DNA of 35,295 nucleotides from Collinsella aerofaciens (GTDB lineage: Bacteria; Actinomycetota; Coriobacteriia; Coriobacteriales; Coriobacteriaceae). Below the pieces are notes generated by a model. That model was not told the origin of the DNA and did no database searches. It saw only the letters and a program-made list of their open reading frames with translations. A program made the translations under genes and the position numbers. Shown here piece after piece: positions 32,394-35,295 of the stretch. The stretch is taken from positions 1 to 35,295 of the forward strand of contig NZ_JADMOP010000017.1 in the NCBI RefSeq assembly GCF_015558785.1, given 5' to 3'. How positions within the stretch are numbered: position 1 is the stretch's first letter; each line of letters opens with the position of its first letter.

Positions 32394-34127
32394 ATGAACA
32401 AACATCTTAAGTTGTTTTCGGCATTGTTGGTGCTGATGCTCTTTGCGCCCGTTTCTATGTTTGTATGCCCTGCGGATGCAGAGGCTGCTCAGACTCTGGT
32501 TGAGAATTCTTGGCGTTATGAGGGTGGACAATTAGTTTCAGATGATGCTTCTTCCGAAGAAGACGGAATAGCTTTATTGTCTATGGACGCTCTTCCCGAT
32601 GGGGTTACAGCTCAGGGCATTGACGTCAGCGAGCACCAAGGGCGTATTGATTGGGACGCAGTTAAAGCTTCTGGCATCGATTTCGCTATTCTGCGCGTTG
32701 GGTTTGGCGCTCCGTCTTTCGGCGGTCGAGTTGACTATCAATTTAATCGAAATATTTCTGAGTGCGAGCGACTCGGAATTCCCTACGGCGTCTATGTCTA
32801 TTCATATGCTTTTGATAATCAACAGGCAGCCGATGAGGCGTCCATGGTGATTGACTGCCTATCGGGGCACAATCCTAGGCTACCGGTGTATTACGATCTT
32901 GAGGACAAGACAATTATTGCAGATGGTCGTCAATCCGGAATTGCATCTAGAGCTCAGACATTCTGTAATAAGATTTCTAGTGCTGGATATAAGCCAGGCA
33001 TTTATGCAAACCTAAATTGGTTTAACAATATATTGACCGACCCTGTATTTAAGAGCGGTTCTTGGGATCATTGGATTGCTCAATACAACTCCCAATGTCA
33101 CTATACCGCCAGTTACAGCTTTTGGCAGTATACAAGCCGCGGAAAAGTTTCTGGTATTAGCGGAAATGTTGATATGAATTACGCGTATGTTGATGTCTCT
33201 CTTTATTACTGGCAGTTAAAAGAGGGCACTTGGTATTACGCAACCTCTGACGGCAAAGCGTATACCGGATGGTTGCGCCAGGGCGGAGCCTGGTATTGGC
33301 TCGACCCCGACGCGGGCGGTGTAATGGCCACCGGGCTCTACGAGTGCAACGGCTCCATGTACTGGTTCAACGCCTCCGGCGCGATGGCGACCGGATGGGT
33401 CCTCGACGGCGGCACCTGGTACTACGCGACTGGCTCCGGCGCGCTGGCGCGCGGCCCCGTTTCCGTCGGCGGCGTGCCCTACTGCTTCGACGCCCGGACG
33501 GGGGCCATGCTGACGGGTTACCAGACTGATGCGCAGGGCGTCCGCCGCTACTTCGGCAGCTGCGGCCCTCTTAACGGCTGGGGCCTCGTCGACGGCTCCT
33601 GGTACTGGTTCGCTGACGGTATCGCCTCGACCGGCTGGCTTTACACCGGCGGCTCCTGGTACTGGCTCGACCCCGACGCGGGCGGCGCCATGGCGACGGG
33701 CCTCCACGCGTGCAACGGTTCCGCATACTGGTTCAACAGCTCCGGCGCAATGGCGACCGGATGGGTCCTCGACGGCGGGACCTGGTACTACGCGACTGGC
33801 TCCGGCGCCCTCGCCTCCGGCTGGCTCAACCTAAACGGTGCGTGGTACTGGCTCGATCCCTCGACGCACGCCATGGCCACTGGGCTCCACGAGTGCAACG
33901 GCTCCGCGTACTGGTTCAACGCCTCCGGCGCGATGGCGACCGGTTGGGTCCTCGACGGCGGCACCTGGTACTACGCGACGGGATCAGGCGTGCTGGCCTC
34001 CGGCTGGGCATACGTCGGCGGCGCCTGGTACTGGCTTGACCCCACGACGCACGCAATGACTACGGGTGTTCAAGAAATCGATGGGGTGCAATACTCTTTT
34101 GCTAGCAATGGTGTATGGCTTGGCTAG
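32394..34127 (+). CDS. Secreted GH25 lysozyme with C-terminal cell-wall-binding repeats
   Basis: A 577-residue exported muramidase. The signal peptide is at 1-about 31. The GH25 domain (about 72-270) shows GIDVSEHQGRIDW with D77, YYDLED with D168 and E170, and SFWQYTSRGKVSGISGNVDMNYAYVD at its end, so it should cleave the MurNAc-GlcNAc bond. Residues 275-577 are tandem GW repeats. The GH25 part is AT-rich, the repeat part from about 33285 to 34065 is sharply GC-rich, and the last 20 codons are AT-rich again. The gene thus looks like a mosaic. A 430-bp part recurs in the next gene. GAGG precedes the ATG. Confidence 0.92.
   Translation: MNKHLKLFSALLVLMLFAPVSMFVCPADAEAAQTLVENSWRYEGGQLVSDDASSEEDGIALLSMDALPDGVTAQGIDVSEHQGRIDWDAVKASGIDFAILRVGFGAPSFGGRVDYQFNRNISECERLGIPYGVYVYSYAFDNQQAADEASMVIDCLSGHNPRLPVYYDLEDKTIIADGRQSGIASRAQTFCNKISSAGYKPGIYANLNWFNNILTDPVFKSGSWDHWIAQYNSQCHYTASYSFWQYTSRGKVSGISGNVDMNYAYVDVSLYYWQLKEGTWYYATSDGKAYTGWLRQGGAWYWLDPDAGGVMATGLYECNGSMYWFNASGAMATGWVLDGGTWYYATGSGALARGPVSVGGVPYCFDARTGAMLTGYQTDAQGVRRYFGSCGPLNGWGLVDGSWYWFADGIASTGWLYTGGSWYWLDPDAGGAMATGLHACNGSAYWFNSSGAMATGWVLDGGTWYYATGSGALASGWLNLNGAWYWLDPSTHAMATGLHECNGSAYWFNASGAMATGWVLDGGTWYYATGSGVLASGWAYVGGAWYWLDPTTHAMTTGVQEIDGVQYSFASNGVWLG
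33451..33880 (+). repeat. 430-bp repeat-domain duplication, copy 1
   Basis: This part of the GH25 gene matches 34865-35294 with two differences that I found by eye (33461 T/A and one A/G in a GCA/GCG alanine codon near 33750). The match reaches the window edge and may extend beyond. Confidence 0.93.
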
Positions 34128-34227
34128 CAGCTCTTCTTTAATTGCTTTTTTCTAATTACATATTGCTCTTAGCCATCCATTTGTAGACTATGTTTATGTA
34201 AAAATTGGTTACTACTGGGGGCTGCAC

Positions 34228-35295
34228 ATGGCAAGGAAAAAGCGAATAATATTAATCCTAATCATTCTTTCAACCCTACTGCTCGCTGGGCCCGGTGTGG
34301 TTGATATCGCGAACGCAGAACCCATAAGCTCCTCTATCCCTACTGATATTGAGAGGCAATCCGTCCCCTCGACTCTTTCTCCTTCCGATTCAATCGATGA
34401 TGGTCCTGCTCAAGAATCCGTTAAATGGAATCTGGGTTGGAATTCGTTTGACGGCAACTGGTTCTATGTGGATTCAGTCAATCCGGTCTCGTTGCATTCT
34501 GGCTGGCTCTATACCAATGGGGCCTGGTACTGGCTCGATCCCTCGACGCACGCCATGGCCATCGGGCTCCATGAGTGCAATGGCTCCGCATACTGGTTCA
34601 ATGGCTCCGGCGCGATGGCGACCGGATGGGTGCTCGACGGCGGGACCTGGTACTACGCGACGGGCTCAGGCGCGCTGGCCTCCGGCTGGCTCAACCTAAA
34701 CGGTGCGTGGTACTGGCTCGATCCCTCGACGCACGCCATGGCGACGGGCTTTCACGAGTGCAACGGCTCCCTGTACTGGTTTAATTCGTCCGGCGTGATG
34801 GCGACCGGTTGGGTGCTCGACGGCGGGACCTGGTACTACGCGACGGGCTCCGGCGCGCTGGCGCGCGGCCCCGTATCCGTCGGCGGCGTGCCCTACTGCT
34901 TCGACGCCCGGACGGGGGCCATGCTGACGGGTTACCAGACTGATGCGCAGGGCGTCCGCCGCTACTTCGGCAGCTGCGGCCCTCTTAACGGCTGGGGCCT
35001 CGTCGACGGCTCCTGGTACTGGTTCGCTGACGGTATCGCCTCGACCGGCTGGCTTTACACCGGCGGCTCCTGGTACTGGCTCGACCCCGACGCGGGCGGC
35101 GCCATGGCGACGGGCCTCCACGCGTGCAACGGTTCCGCATACTGGTTCAACAGCTCCGGCGCGATGGCGACCGGATGGGTCCTCGACGGCGGGACCTGGT
35201 ACTACGCGACTGGCTCCGGCGCCCTCGCCTCCGGCTGGCTCAACCTAAACGGTGCGTGGTACTGGCTCGATCCCTCGACGCACGCCATGGCCACG
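34228..35295 (+). CDS. Secreted cell-wall-binding repeat protein, cut by the window edge
   Basis: An open frame of 356 codons without a stop before base 35295, so the 3' end is missing. A signal peptide is evident: MARKKRIILILIILSTLLLAG followed by about 45 residues of Ser/Pro/Asp-rich linker. From about residue 68 the protein consists of GW repeats (GWLYTNGAWYWLDPSTHAMA, ECNGSAYWFN, GTWYYATGSGALASGW). The first 280 bases are AT-rich, the repeat part is GC-rich and nearly identical over 430 bp to the GH25 gene. GGGGG lies seven bases before the ATG. Any enzymatic domain would have to lie beyond the window, or the protein may be only a wall-binding one. Confidence 0.85.
   Translation, partial: MARKKRIILILIILSTLLLAGPGVVDIANAEPISSSIPTDIERQSVPSTLSPSDSIDDGPAQESVKWNLGWNSFDGNWFYVDSVNPVSLHSGWLYTNGAWYWLDPSTHAMAIGLHECNGSAYWFNGSGAMATGWVLDGGTWYYATGSGALASGWLNLNGAWYWLDPSTHAMATGFHECNGSLYWFNSSGVMATGWVLDGGTWYYATGSGALARGPVSVGGVPYCFDARTGAMLTGYQTDAQGVRRYFGSCGPLNGWGLVDGSWYWFADGIASTGWLYTGGSWYWLDPDAGGAMATGLHACNGSAYWFNSSGAMATGWVLDGGTWYYATGSGALASGWLNLNGAWYWLDPSTHAMAT
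34865..35294 (+). repeat. 430-bp repeat-domain duplication, copy 2
   Basis: Second copy of 33451-33880 at a constant offset of 1414 bp, in the same reading frame of the adjacent gene. Confidence 0.93.

Noticed and set aside
28581-35295. Tandem GW-coding repeats considered as a CRISPR-like array
   Set aside because: The periodicity is in frame with protein repeats, varies in length, and no cas genes are present.

Overview
The window looks like a chromosomal piece of a Coriobacteriia actinobacterium, most probably Collinsella or a close relative. This is inferred from gene content, codon choice and order, not from a marker gene: GC-rich coding DNA, an actinobacterial-style sufCBDSU operon with a divergent Rrf2 regulator, a GGGtGRT/NifU-like pair, many GT2 glycosyltransferases, and secreted proteins with tandem GW cell-wall-binding repeats.

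Layout. (1) 1-4756: a ROK sugar kinase and a class I/II aminotransferase on the minus strand, then a small plus-strand tRNA cluster (His, Lys, Lys) with a partly duplicated tail, then a minus-strand FAD oxidoreductase. (2) 4757-8048: a strong 22-bp inverted repeat, a two-gene minus-strand operon (GGGtGRT protein plus NifU-like scaffold), and a plus-strand IS200/RAYT-like protein whose catalytic tyrosine seems to be lost. (3) 8114-14713: the complete sufC-sufB-sufD-sufS-sufU operon (minus strand, tightly overlapping genes), divergent from an IscR-like Rrf2 regulator. The regulator is followed at once by an MNT/HEPN (MntA/HepT-type) toxin-antitoxin pair. (4) 14841-18622: a sortase-anchored, lysozyme-like surface protein and an 'AAA-ATPase-like plus PDDEXK' family protein with damaged motifs. 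(5) 18647-26833: a glycosyltransferase cluster, one divergent GT2 gene followed by five plus-strand GT2 genes. The first four of these form an A-B-A'-B' pattern and the last is a double-domain enzyme. (6) 26830-28256: an AT-richer two-gene minus-strand module, a DUF4869-like protein plus a small P-loop ATPase, translationally coupled. (7) 28581-35295: an array of four secreted repeat proteins: repeats plus a metal-binding tail, repeats plus an NlpC/P60-like peptidase, a GH25 lysozyme plus repeats, and a fourth gene cut by the window edge.

How the parts relate. Iron-sulfur biology dominates the first half: the suf operon, its likely Fe-S sensing regulator, and a second NifU-like scaffold paired with the uncharacterised GGGtGRT protein. 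Cell-surface construction and remodelling dominates the second half: surface glycan synthesis, a wall-anchored lysozyme-like protein and a family of secreted wall-binding hydrolases. The most unusual features are the DUF4869/ATPase module set between the glycan genes and the surface array, and the DNA-level homogenisation of GC-rich repeat cassettes inside AT-richer surface-protein genes (a 430-bp stretch shared by two adjacent genes with two differences). No rRNA, CRISPR array, phage structural gene or replication origin was seen.
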